NCBI GenBank assembly: GCA_036346275.1
Contig: CM070730.1
Coordinates: 7,254,309-7,318,308, forward strand
Length of the DNA: 64,000 nt
Direction: 5' to 3'
Source of the DNA: Otatea glauca
Lineage: Eukaryota > Streptophyta > Magnoliopsida > Poales > Poaceae
The notes under the pieces were generated by a model. The model did not search any database and was not told the DNA's origin. It was given only the letters and a program-made list of their open reading frames with translations. The position numbers were made by a program, and so were the translations under genes. Numbering within the stretch: position 1 is the stretch's first letter; each line of letters starts with the position of its first letter. Shown here piece after piece: positions 21,965 to 33,049 of this stretch.

Positions 21965-24900
21965 AGATGACCCCATTTTCACATAAATGCAAAATGGAAA
22001 TCTCATGTGCAAACAAGTACTAGTCCCATGATCGAGAGCTAGTACGCACATTTACAACAATTGGAATCACAACCATACATTATATTATTAAAGCGGAAGC
22101 TAATTTACACAATAATCTTACAATTTGAGTATAGCGACAAAGAAGCAATAGTCTCGTAGTGTGCCCATCCAATCCCTCAGCAACCGACAAGGCATAATCC
22201 CTAGAAATTCATCGTCAATATCCGAATCCTGCGACAATTATGTTTCGTCGAGCTAATCGATTCTTCACCTAAAAACAACAATTAAGCAAGGGTGAGTACT
22301 TTCAGTACTCCGCAAGACTTTTGCAAAGCCTATGATATATGCAAGCCATTTCAAAGGAAAGGCTAGTATGCGGTTAGTTTGCATAAAGTCGATTTGAAAT
22401 ATAAATCAGAATAGTAGATTGCAAAACGGAATTTAAGTAAAAGCAATTTAATCTGAAAGTAATGAATGTAAACATAAATATATCTCATGTACAGGTATCG
22501 ACCATATCCACAAAACCAGTTCATCGACACCCAGAGAATTCACCAACACACAGTAGAAACCGCATTTTATGAAAATAACAAAGCGCTAACTATGTGATGA
22601 CTTTACCAAGTTCCCATAACCGCAGTGCGGCTTTTGAAAAGTTTGACACTCTGCAGAGGTGTACATCTTTACCCACAAGTCATGACCTTTTCCTTTTGCC
22701 GCATAGTTCACGCACCTTTGGCGTAGTGGCGAGAATGTTCATGACGAAAACCTTTACATTACCTAGGTTAACTTTGCACCACTCGGACGTAAAACCCATA
22801 CTATGGCGGAAGAACTCGAGCATAGAAATGATGGAACTTCCCAGTACGGCGTACACCGTGTATCGGTAAGCGTTTGATCCATGATCACCTCGGTGTGGAC
22901 GTCCTTCGAGCAATTCATTAAGAAACACTCATCTTGCTCCGACCTTCCAATGTGCAAAGTTAAACTAGATAACTTAATTGGTTTAAGGCTGTCCCATACC
23001 AAAGACTTGTGGTTGTACGGTAATTCTTGGCACGAAAACAACCCATAGTTCGGTCCTTAATCCGACACGGGCAATAATCTCCACCCTACACTACGTGCAA
23101 GACATGCACACTCGGCTATTGCCAATAATTGCCCGCATCTAAACCATAGTTTTATTTTCATTTTCCAACCAAAATACCAACCATAAAATGGTCATACCCA
23201 ATTAAATGTCATATCCAAAGTCTTTAACCATGTCACGCTTTTTGTTCATTTAAGCTTGGCTAAGCATGTCACTAAATGTGAGTAACCCAGTTTGACATCA
23301 ATTCTCGTCTAAGTTATTCTTAGGGTTATCAAGGTTCACAAATCCATACTTATCAAGGAAGTTCTATGTGACAATAGGTACAACTACCAATACCCAAAAT
23401 ATAGCAGACTTTAATAAAAGTAAAGTATGCAGTAAAACATTTAATGAAAACATTTATAAAACTGGGATCAATATGATCAAAGGGGGTGCTTGCCTTGCTT
23501 ATTTATTGCTTACGACGAAGACGAAACCACGGCTGACGGAGGCAATGACAGAAGTACTGACGTTGGATTCTACACGTCGTTCAATCGGAAATATAACAAA
23601 TATTCAACTTTAATAAGGGCAAAAGAAAAGCATGAGAAAACCAAATAAAGGTTCATTAAAGAAAACAGAATACTTTAGGTTTAGAATTATGATTCCATGA
23701 TCTCATGGTTTAGTTAAATATACATTCATATTGTTAATGACTTTTGTGATGAAGAAACATGGTTTCTTTTATAGATTATCTATTCTTGAATTTACGAATT
23801 CAAGAGGCTAAAATTATGAATTCTTGCATTTATAACTTGAATTATAGATGCTAAAATTATTTAGATTAATGGAATTAACATATTAGACAATTGAGCTAAA
23901 AGCCATAAATGAATAGCACTTAATCCTTTTAATTGATTTTGCATAAGAAGTGTCTTTGAATTTGTTAGATCCATTGAACTAAGTTATTGAATTTATTCCT
24001 GGTTTTAAGAAGGTTCTGGTGATACAAATTACATATTTGTTTATTATTTCTAGGTTCGCTTATTCATATAATTAAGTCCATAAAACATATTACTTAAGGT
24101 TATTTGGCTATTAGGATTTATATGCAAAACAATATGAAATAAGATTATTTCTTCGGAATATGATAGTCTATACTTTGAAGAACATTTCTAAGTTAATCTC
24201 ATACAGATTAGGTTACCAAGACTTGGTTTTATCAAATTTGAGTTTAGTTCGTGAAAAATATACTATTTGGTTCACATAAGTATTGAAACTACAATTATTT
24301 GGTTAAGTGTTTATTACAACTTTTATTGCAATGATTCTTGTTGGATAACATAATTTGATTACATTAGATATTTAGAATCCTGTTCCTTATCATGATAATA
24401 TTTTTCATTAATTCTACATGTATACATTTTCTACATTTACAAGACTTATGTTTTTAATGTAATTCAAACTTATGCATGTATGATATTTCATTTCAAATTA
24501 TTTATTCACGTCTTTGTGAATTTATTAGATACTTGCATATGCCTCTATTTATTGCTACGGATTATTGTATGCAATTGTACACATATATACCCTTTTCCAT
24601 TTGGATCATTTACTATTCATAAAACAAATCTAAATCAAGTTCATACTTTATTGGATTCAGCATGATAAGGTAGCCTACTGATATTTAATGATTTAGAAAT
24701 CAATTTGACTTACTTTAGATTCCTTTTGCACAAACTATGCATTTTGAATATTTATAGTATTGAAATCAATCTTTAATGGAAAATGGTTCAAACAAAGTTA
24801 TAATCTAAATATTTTTATATATTTGAGTTGCTGATAACATAAGGAATCCATTAAAATTGGTTTCATTCAATTCTAAGTTCTTTTGCAATATTTTTATATG

Positions 24901-27129
24901 AATCATATCTTTAGCCCTTTTATTCAAATTTGAATTTCAAATTCACCCGGTGATTATTTTCAAAATATTATTGCGTATTATAAATCTACTGAATTTATCA
25001 TGAATCTAGAAATTTATTTCATCTCATTTGGAGCTAAAATGCAAAAGATATAATCAAATGAATATACTAGGTTTAGGAAAATCTGAAATTAGAATTTTAC
25101 CAATTTAGGAAAATACGTCTTGGGTTTTGAATACGCTTTCCATATCTGGACTCGGTGAGTTGAAGGGTGGCGGCTGGGCCCGGCTTAGCGGCGATCGGCT
25201 GCGCGACAAAGCGAATGACGCGTGGGCGAGAAGCGATGGTGGCGCAACACCGGAGGATGACAAGCGGGTCCACTTTGTCGGCGACCGAAAGCAGTGGCGC
25301 GCCAATGCCCACCGGCGGCGAAGGAGTACCGAGGCGGCGAATCGATGGCACGATGAGAATCGGCATGCCTTTGCGCATCTGAGGTGCTACGGTTTGGCGG
25401 AGGAGACCGAGTCGGCGCGCCGCCGAGAGCTTGCGCGGAGAAGAGCGCGGCTCACGGAGAAGAAGATGAGCTCGGCTTAGCTCGAATGGGTAACGATTTG
25501 AGCACCGTGGAGTGCGTGCGCATTGAGGCGGTGACGGTTTGGCGGAAATGGCTGGAGGGCGCGCCACCGTGGACTCGGCGGACCACCATGGCGGCGATGG
25601 AAACTCGAATCTGTGGTGATTCAATGAGAAGAAAGGCTTGGATGAGCATAAGGAGTGCGGTGATTCCGTTTTTGGGTTGAGGCGAAGAAGAGATACCGAA
25701 ATGAGTTCTCACCGTGCGCGAGCATCCACGGCGAAGGAACACGCGCGGAGGCTTGCCAAGAGGATGAGCTTCAATTGAAGGCGGGAATGGTGCTCGATGT
25801 TATGAGGTAGCCGGTTTGAGCGGTTTGAGGTGAGGTTCGGAATTGTTGGAATTGGGTTTCTCCCCCCTTTTCTCGGGTTTCGCCGGAGAGGACAGAGAAA
25901 GAGAAATTCCGGCGTGATCGATACAAATGAGTGAAGCTTGAGGGTTTGAATGCTGCTCAAGGTGATGAGAAGAGGGTTTGATTGCTGACTTGGGCTAGAG
26001 ACAAAGAAAGAGGTGGTGCGGCTCGGCTTTGATCGAAGGAGAGCGGAGGGAGCGGCTTAAATAAGGGAGAGCAGCTGCTGGTATCGGTTTGGAGAAGAAG
26101 AAGGCAATATCTGGCTGCCAAGTGGGCCCAAGAGCAAGAGAAGACAATTCCAATTTTGATTCTTCAGGACAACACGTGATCCTTCCATTAATTAAGCTAG
26201 AAAACCGACTTACTATTTTATGCGGATTTTTGTAGAGGTCGTAAATGAAGAGATAAAGGTCTGGTAAAATTTTCAGTTAAAAATTATGAGTAAAAATATT
26301 TATAAAAATCTGACAATTGATAACTGTCATTTTCTGCTTATTCTGATTTATATTTAATTTAAGATCAAAATAAGATTATTATTTTATGAAACTTTTTCAT
26401 AAGATCCAAAATGACATTATGTACATGATATAAAATTTTCATATTTTTAAATTGTATATTGTATTTTTAATAATTCTGACATTGAACTTTTCAACTTTCC
26501 TCATTGTCTGTTTATGAATTTATAAAATTATTAAACGATGGGATAAATTCTTGATATTTTTACCAGACAAATATAAGATAAATATGTCGGCATGGTTAAA
26601 TTTTTAACTCTGGTTAAGGTCTACAGAATTCTGGAGAAATCTTGCAATGTCGGTTCAGAGTATCTAGATAGGGTCATTTTTGTCTTTTTACTTTATTTAA
26701 TTATTCCAGATCAGTGCAAGTTGTATAATCATGATTCTAGATAGATCTGAGATTTATCTGATATTTTTACATATTTTATTGATTTTGTATTTTTGTCTTT
26801 TTTTTTTACTTTTACCATTTTACCATTTCAATATATATTACTTTTCTTTTTAGAGCAAAATTCAAGGAGAACCAATAATTCAGAAAAATCAGAAAATTCA
26901 AATTCAAATTAAAGATTACATCTCAAATTTATTTTTATATATTGTTTGTTTTGAAAGAAATAGTTTTAATAAAGGAAATCTTTCCTTTTCTTTAAGATTA
27001 GAATGCAAGAAAAGAGGGAATGATATTGTTTAAAATAAAAATCTCAATTCCAATTGAAATTTTTATTCAATTCCATTTTTAAATTTAAAATTTTATTTTT
27101 CATATTTTTGAATTTTACGGGATGTTACA
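21965..27129 (-). repeat. 5' LTR of the LARD-like element (about 5.17 kb)
   Basis: Collinear with 14,223-19,430. The region 23,350-25,080 is almost identical to 15,620-17,370. Differences elsewhere cluster at CAG/CTG/CCG sites and in the GC-rich block. The outermost bases on the inner side (expected TGTA) read CAG here, so the first bases of this LTR end are altered. Confidence 0.9.
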
Positions 27130-27615
27130 GGTTCCGGTGTCCGAGTGCTCGTTTAACGTCGTAGCTAGACGCTGCCTTAGTCGGCAAGGACGACCGGATG
27201 CCTCCGCGAGGTTCCGGTGTCCGAGTGCCTTGGTCGGCAAGGACGACCGGATGCCTCTGCGAGGTTCCGGTGTCCGAGTGCCTTGGTCGGCAAGGACGAC
27301 CGGATGCCTCCGCGAGGTTCCGATGTCCGAGTGCTCGTTTAACGTCGTAGCTAAACGCTGCCTTAGTCGGCAAGGACGACCGGATGCCTCCGCGAGGTTT
27401 CGATGTCCGAGTGCCTTGGTCGGCAAGGACGACCGGATGCCTCCGCGAGGTTCCGGTGTCGAGTGCTCGTTAACGTCGTAGCTAGACGCCGCCTTAGTCG
27501 GCAAGGACGGCCGGATGCCTCCGCGAGGTTCCGGTGTCCGAGTGCCTTGGTCGGCAAGGACGGCCGGATGCCTCTGCGAGGTTTGGTGTCCGAGTGCTCG
27601 TTTAACGTCGTAGGT
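27130..27615 (-). repeat. ~54-bp minisatellite array, right part
   Basis: About eight further units of the 13,340-14,222 array, beginning with the duplicated GGTTC and ending with GTTTAACGTCGTAGGTGGGA. Together the two parts made up one array of about 1.37 kb before insertion of the inner element. Confidence 0.9.
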
Positions 27616-29190
27616 GGGACGCGGGTATCCATCCGAGTCCCCGTCCGCGAGGGAAGCTGCGAGAGGAGTAGCTGCCGTCTATCCCACAAGTTTACCCCAT
27701 CCGCAGTGTGGGACACGGAGGGTGAGCGGCGCGTGTTTACTGCGTTAGTGCGAGCGCCGTGCTCTTGGAGCTAGTAACGGGTAGTCCGAGTGGGTCTGGG
27801 AGGTCCGCCCAGGGGACCCTTCCGAGCGGACGGTCCCGAGTAGGGTGTCCCGGCCTGTTGTGGGGCGACCCATAAGAAACCTTTCTTTACTCAATCCAGT
27901 ATGGACCACGGGTCGTCGGTAGACCCAGAGCACACGGTGGTGTCGCTCATCGATGAGCTCCGGGAGAGTGTGAAGTATGGTCTCGGGACGCGAGTAGAGG
28001 TGGCTGGGTCGTCGCCACCGACCCAAGGGGACCCAGTGGGGCTCACTCGTGACTTGCCCTCGCTCAAACCTCACTGGGCGGCCCTACGCCCATCCGGTGG
28101 GTTAGGCCTTTTGAACCTGACTTTGGTGGCCTGGCGCAAGCCACAAAGCTTTGCCATCTTGGGACCGCAGCCCAATGGGCCTCGCGCGCCGGAACAACCG
28201 TCCGGCCAAAAGGCGAGACCAAGAGGTAACGGACACGCTGTCGGGGGCGGCGTCTTTATGACTCGCAACCCGACGCAGCGAGATTAAATGCGAGTGGAAT
28301 TGGAAATCGGAGTTACGGGCGGCGTGATGCAGCGAGGCGGGACGCGACGATTCGTTCGAGGAGGCGTCCGTTCGGTCGGCGTCCGCTCGCCTCCTATAAG
28401 TACGTTGTTGGGGTGCCTCGGGTAGCCACGCTTTCTCGCCTTCTTCGTCTTCCAAGATGCCAGGTCCTCCTCCTCCGTGCCGGTCGGCCACCAGGAAGAA
28501 GAGGAAGAAAGAAGTTAGCCCCCCCTTTTTTTTTCTTTTCTTGCAAAGCATTGTGTAAGCGATCGTAAGTAATTGTAAGCTCGGTTTGCCTCTTTGCTCT
28601 CCTTTGCGTTTGGGTTTGACCGACCATAGCCTCAAGGACCACGGGTCGCTTATGCGTAGGTCGGGTCAATTTGAGAGGGCCAAGAGGATAGGAGTCTTGT
28701 TTATGCGGTGTTCGCGCACTCATGGGGTTCGGAGTGTTCCCGATCGGCCAAGGGTTTTTCCACTCGGGCACTTCCTTCTTCCGCAAAGTGCTACTTAGCA
28801 ACCATAGCCGGGCGAGGCCGTGGCGCCGGGTCGAGAGGGTTACCGCTGGGATAGACTCTGTGACTAGTCGGGTCACCGACCCACATGAGTACGTGAGTTA
28901 GCCGAGTTCGTGTGGGGAAGATTGTTCCCAATCGACCGGAAGGTCATCCCACTCAGTGCTTCCTTCTTCGCGGAGTGCTCTTTGGGCAACCATAGCCTAC
29001 CGGGCGTGGCCGTAGCACTCGGTCGAGAGGGTTACCGCTCGGGATAGACCTCGTGGTCGGTGGGTCACCGACCATGCGGACACCATCCGGAGCGGCTGAG
29101 CGGGCGCGACGGCAGCCCCGAGTCGTCACGTGGCGACTGTGTGCTCGGTTGGGAGAAAGGTAAAGACTTATACCGGGAAAAAGAAAAGAG
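27616..29190 (-). other. Gypsy 3' region between integrase and the array
   Basis: GC-rich and non-coding in the sense orientation. It contains a tandem duplication of about 185 bp: 28,735-28,885 and 28,920-29,075 share CACTTCCTTCTTC, GCAACCATAGCC and CGAGAGGGTTACCGCT. A plus-strand TATAAG (28,395) lies 62 bp before an ATG at 28,457. The short plus-strand frame there is Pro/Lys/Arg-rich without a domain. Confidence 0.5.
28735..29075. repeat. Two-copy ~185-bp tandem duplication
   Basis: The copies share CCTTCTTC(C/G)GC(A/G)(A/G)AGTGCT, CAACCATAGCC, GGTCGAGAGGGTTACCGCT and GGTCACCGACC. They lie in the Gypsy 3' region. Confidence 0.7.
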
Positions 29191-29259
29191 CTTAGGGATA
29201 GAATCGCCTTAACTTTTCAATGTTCCGGGCATTAGGAGGATCGACCATCGGCGTCCTTG

Positions 29260-30240
29260 AGTCGAAGGTGCGGTCGGAGAACTTCCACGACGGTGAAAGG
29301 ACCCTCCTGTGGGGCGTCCACTTGTGCTTATCTTTGGTTGTCGGACCGACGCAGAACCAAGTCGCCCGGTGAAGGATCGATCCTCGAACTTGGCGGTGTG
29401 GTAGCGCGCAGGCTTGTTGATATCCGCCGATCGCAGGGGCGGCCACGTCGCGCGCCTCGTCGGTGGTCGATGGCGTCTTGTTGCGGCGAGCCCCGAGCCT
29501 CATCAAGGCTTGCAATCTCGGGAGCCGTATTCCGGTCGATGGGCAAAATGGCTTCGCCGAACACCATAAAGAAGGGTGTGAACCCGGTCGCCGGTCGGCG
29601 TGGTCCGCAGACTCCAGAGGACGGAGGGCAGCTCGGCTACCCAGCGCCCTGCGAAATGCTTGAGCCGACTGAAGATCCGCGGCTTGAGTCCTTGAAGGAT
29701 CATGCCGTTAGTGCGCTCGACCTGGCCGTTAGTCCGCGGATGGGCTACTGCTGCCCAATCGACACGGATGTTGAAGTTGTCACAGAACTCGAGAAATTCC
29801 TTCCCGTGAAGCGTGTTCGTTGTCGGTGATGATGGAGTTTGGGACTCCAAACCTAAAAGCGATGTCGCGGAAGAAGATGGCGCTTGTACCGACGTGGCGC
29901 TCACGACCGCTTGGCCTCTATCCACTTGGTGAACTTATCTACCGCGACGGCGGTGGGTGAAGCCCCGGCGCTTTCTGAAAGGTCGACCAAATCGAGTCCC
30001 AGACGGCAAAAGGCCACGTGATGGGGATCGTCAGTAAAAGCTTAAATTTGGCAGATCGTCGCCGAGCAAAGAGCGGCATCCTTCGCAGTGCGTCTGATAT
30101 GCTCGGCGTCGACACAGCGGTTGGCGAGAGAAACCTTGTCGAAAGGCCTTTCCCACAAGAGATCGGGTCTTTGCGTGGTGACCGCAGACTCACCGTGTAT
30201 GTCGTCCGGCCGGTATTTTCCTTGGTCGGTCAAGATACAT
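29260..30240 (-). pseudogene. Gypsy integrase, broken
   Basis: The minus-strand catalytic core is recognisable from HPRTNGQVERTNGMILQGLK and WVAELPSVLWSLRTTP at 29,503-29,925. Upstream pieces are FARRRSAKFKLLLTIPITWP (29,939-30,193) and a zinc-binding-region remnant with AEHIRRTAKDAALC (30,042-30,233). The pieces lie in different frames. In the intact protein this enzyme joins the cDNA to target DNA. Confidence 0.8.
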
Positions 30241-30390
30241 TTTGGAGGACCGGAGGACTCCTTTGTAGAGGTCTGGGCCGATCAGACGAAAGATTTTGCT
30301 CACGGGCGAGGCGCCGGCCTCGGTCGGGTCGGGGAAGTGACCCGTCCGTCAAACGGTCTATGTAGGGCCTCCTCCGATCGGACTCAAGTG

Positions 30391-30990
30391 CTAGCACACC
30401 GCTGGCGATCCGGCCAAGTCTACGCCCGACCGCAGCGTCGGTCGGGCGGCCGTCTTTGGATTGGTCGGGTGGCCGCCACCGCCGAGTCGGTGGACGATGG
30501 GCGCAGGAGGTCGGAGACGAAGATCCCGGGCGGGACAGGCTCTGCTGGAGGCAAGATTGGCCAGGTGATCGGCCTCGCCATTGTAGCGTCGGTAGCTATG
30601 GTGAAGCTCGAAACCCTTGAACCGCTCCTCGAGCCGGCGTACTTCTCGACAGTACGCGGCCATGCGGGCGTCTCGGGGCTCTGCAGCCTTCATGACTTGG
30701 TCGACGACAAGCTTGGAGTCCCCGTGGACGTAGAGCCGGCGGGCACCGAGGTCGGCAGCGATCCGAGACCGTTGGCGAGCCTCGTACTCGGCAATGTTGT
30801 TGGTCGCGTCAAGAGCAACCTAATGGCGATTGAAGCTGTTCCCGAGCGGGAGATGATGACGACTCCCGCGCCCGCGTCATTCTTGGTGTAAGACCCGTCG
30901 AAGTACATTGTCCAGTACTCGGGGTCTTCGACCACTGGTGGTGCCTGGGCTTCGGTCCACTCGGCGACGAAGTCGGCCAGAGCCTGCGAC
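30391..30990 (-). pseudogene. Second (archaeal-type) RNase H domain, broken
   Basis: WTMYFDGSYTKNDAGAGVVI at about 30,850-30,915 and FELHHSYRRYNGEADHLANL at 30,391-30,693 are the start and end of an RNase H fold separate from the one attached to RT. This extra domain before integrase is characteristic of the Tat lineage. At least one frameshift separates the two pieces. Confidence 0.75.
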
Positions 30991-31500
30991 TTGATCGCCG
31001 TCCGAGGGACGTATATTATGCCATGGCCGCTAAGCTCGAGCGCCCATTTGGCTATCCTTCCTGAGGCATCGCGATTGTGGATGATCTCGCCTAGTGGGGA
31101 CGTGGTCACCACAGTGATGGCGTGCTGATCGAAGTAGTGAACGAGTTTCCTCTTTGCGATGAGCACCGCGTAGAGTAACTTCTGCACTGTGGGTACCGAG
31201 TCTTGGACTCGGAAAGTACCTCACTGATGAAGTAGACCGGCCGTTGTACCTTGAGCTCACGGCCTTCTTCCGCTCGCTCCACCACGAGGGCCGCGCTGAC
31301 GACTTGGGTAGTGGCAGCGAAGTAGAGGAGCGGCCAGTTCACGTGCCGGGCGATCAGATCGAGGCGAGGACAGGAAGGCCTTGGCGGGTGAGGGCCTCCC
31401 GAGCCTCGTGTCCAAGCCCAAGCGGTCGGATTTCTTGAGCGACAGAGCGGCATTCGCGTTCGCGGCGAGACACGAACGGCTCAAAGCCGCCAGCACCGGT
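30990..31500 (-). pseudogene. RT-linked RNase H domain, broken
   Basis: VYFISEVLSESKTRYPQ (31,106-31,453) and KLLYAVLIAKRKLVHYF plus GRIAKWALELSGHGI and KSQALADFVAEWTE (30,690-31,187) follow RT in the expected order but in two frames. Confidence 0.8.
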
Positions 31501-31589
31501 CCACCTCTGGACCCCTTTGAGGTTCTTGACCGGGCCCATCCTTGCGATCGCCGAGATCTTCTCCGATTGGCCTCGATGCCTCGCTCGAG

Positions 31590-32360
31590 ACGATGAAGCC
31601 TAAGAGCTTTCCTTTGGGGACCCCAAGACGCACTTCTGGTTGAGCTTTATGCGAAACCGTCGAAGGTTCGCGAAAGTCTCTTCTAGGTCGGCGATAAGGT
31701 CGTCGACCTTCACGGTCTTTACGACAATATCGCCGACATACGCCTCAACGCTGCGGCCGATCCGGTCATTGAAGCACGTTTGCATACATCGTTGGTATGT
31801 AGCGCCGCGTTCTTCAGCCGAAGGGCATTGTGACATAGCGAACGAGCCGAACGGAGTGATGAAGGAAGTCGCGGTGGTCGGACTCCTTTAGCGCAACGGT
31901 GGTAGCCCGAGTAGGCATCCAGAAGGAAAGAGACTCGACGCAAGGTGGAGTCGATGACTTGGTCGATGCGAGGTAAGGGAATGGGTCCTTGGGACATGCT
32001 TTGTTGAGACTCGTATAGTTAACACACATTCTCCATTGCCCGCTCTTCTTTTTACAAGTCTGAGGTTGGCTAGCCACTCGTGGTGGCGCACCTCTTTTAC
32101 AAACCCTACCGCCAAGAGTTTGGCGATCTCCTCCCTATAACCCCTGCGCCTTTCCTCGTCGGCGGGCGCAGCGTTGGGCGACCGGCTTTGAGCCCGGTCG
32201 GACGCTCAAGGAGTGCTCGGCGACCTCCTTTGAATGCCGGCATGTCGGAGGACCTCCATGCGAAGACATCTTTGTTAGTGCGGAGGAAGTCGACGAGCGC
32301 GCTTCCTATTTGGCGGGAGCGTGGCTCCGACCAAGACGGTCTTGGTCGGATCACAGGGAT
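31590..32360 (-). pseudogene. Gypsy reverse transcriptase, broken
   Basis: Minus-strand blocks in order are WRMCVNYTSLNKACPKDPFP, PLPRIDQVIDSTLRRVSFLL followed by DAYSGYH, VTMPFG, ATYQRCMQTCF, and AYVGDIVVKTVKVDDLIADL. The catalytic YxDD motif reads YVGD (codons near 31,733). The blocks are spread over three frames. Function in the family: copying element RNA into cDNA. Confidence 0.85.
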
Positions 32361-32389
32361 CGACCGTGACCTCCTTCGTATCCTCGGCG

Positions 32390-33000
32390 GATTTGAAGGA
32401 TCCCGCCCCTGATCTGCTGGATTCAGGGACGGACTCGGCGGCTTCCCTCCTGAGCTTGTTTAGTTCCGCAGAGGCAACGACCGCCGAGGCGAGCTCGCAG
32501 CTGCCGCGCTCGCAGTTGAAGGCAAGCTGGAAAGACGATGCCGCGGTAATGACTCCATGCGGTCCGGGCATCTTCAGCTTGAGGTAGGCGTAGCTGGGGA
32601 TCGCCATGAACTTGGCGAGCATGGCCTCCCAGATGGCGTGGTAGGCGCCGGGAAATCCACGACCTCGAAGGTGAGGGTCTCGGTGCGGAAGTTTCCGGCC
32701 TCGAAGGTGACGGGCGGTCGACCGCCGAGCGGATGGGCTTGTCGGCGGGATGACGCCATGGAAAGGTGCCTTGCTTGGCCGGAGGCTTGAGCGCGGGACC
32801 CCATAGCGCCGAACGCGTCTCAACGTGAGGATGTTAAGGCACGCCCCGCCCATCGGCACCTTCGTGAGGCGTTTGCCCGACGACGGGTCGACCACCCGGT
32901 ACCTCCCGGTGTGGGACGCGATCGGGTGATCGGTCCGATCAAAGGTGATCGGAACTCCGACCACCGAAGATATTGGGGACGCCGTGCGACGGTGTGGACC
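32390..33000 (-). pseudogene. Gypsy aspartic protease region, broken
   Basis: RLTKVPMGGACLNIL at about 32,825-32,870 is the protease active-site block, where related elements have MDGG. It is followed by LRPSKAPFHGV, NFRTETLTFEVVDFPA and AKFMAIPSYAYLKLKMPGP. The frame changes twice. The catalytic Asp is not readable in this frame, which may be mutation or a nearby indel. Confidence 0.7.
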
Positions 33001-33049
33001 TCGCGAAGCGAGCTTGAGCGACGCTTGTCGCGGCGTAGCAAGCCGATCC

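Larger units (their letters stand above)
14223..27129 (-). mobile_element. LTR retrotransposon with 5.2-kb LTRs and no gag-pol (LARD-like)
   Basis: Two very long direct repeats (14,223-19,430 and about 21,965-27,129) enclose about 2.5 kb of non-coding DNA. The element is TG..CA bounded and flanked by the GGTTC duplication. Read on the minus strand it starts TGTAACATCCCG. It has a polypurine tract AAGGGGGGTAGTC beside the 3' LTR and an initiator-tRNA-Met-like primer site beside the 5' LTR. This is the layout of a large retrotransposon derivative: long LTRs and a conserved non-coding core that depend on another element's proteins. The terminus, and a pol-end-like peptide NLGDEIPVKGG at 19,431-19,460, suggest descent from a Tekay/Del-type chromovirus. 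That lineage call is an inference. Confidence 0.85.

Noticed and set aside
28102..28876. Minus-strand ORFs of 160-177 codons
   Set aside because: They lie in the repetitive 3' region of the Gypsy element and have no conserved domain or frame continuity with pol.
30088..30891. 267-codon plus-strand ORF
   Set aside because: It is antisense to the RNase H/integrase segment, which has clear family motifs. GC-rich sequence commonly keeps the opposite frame open.
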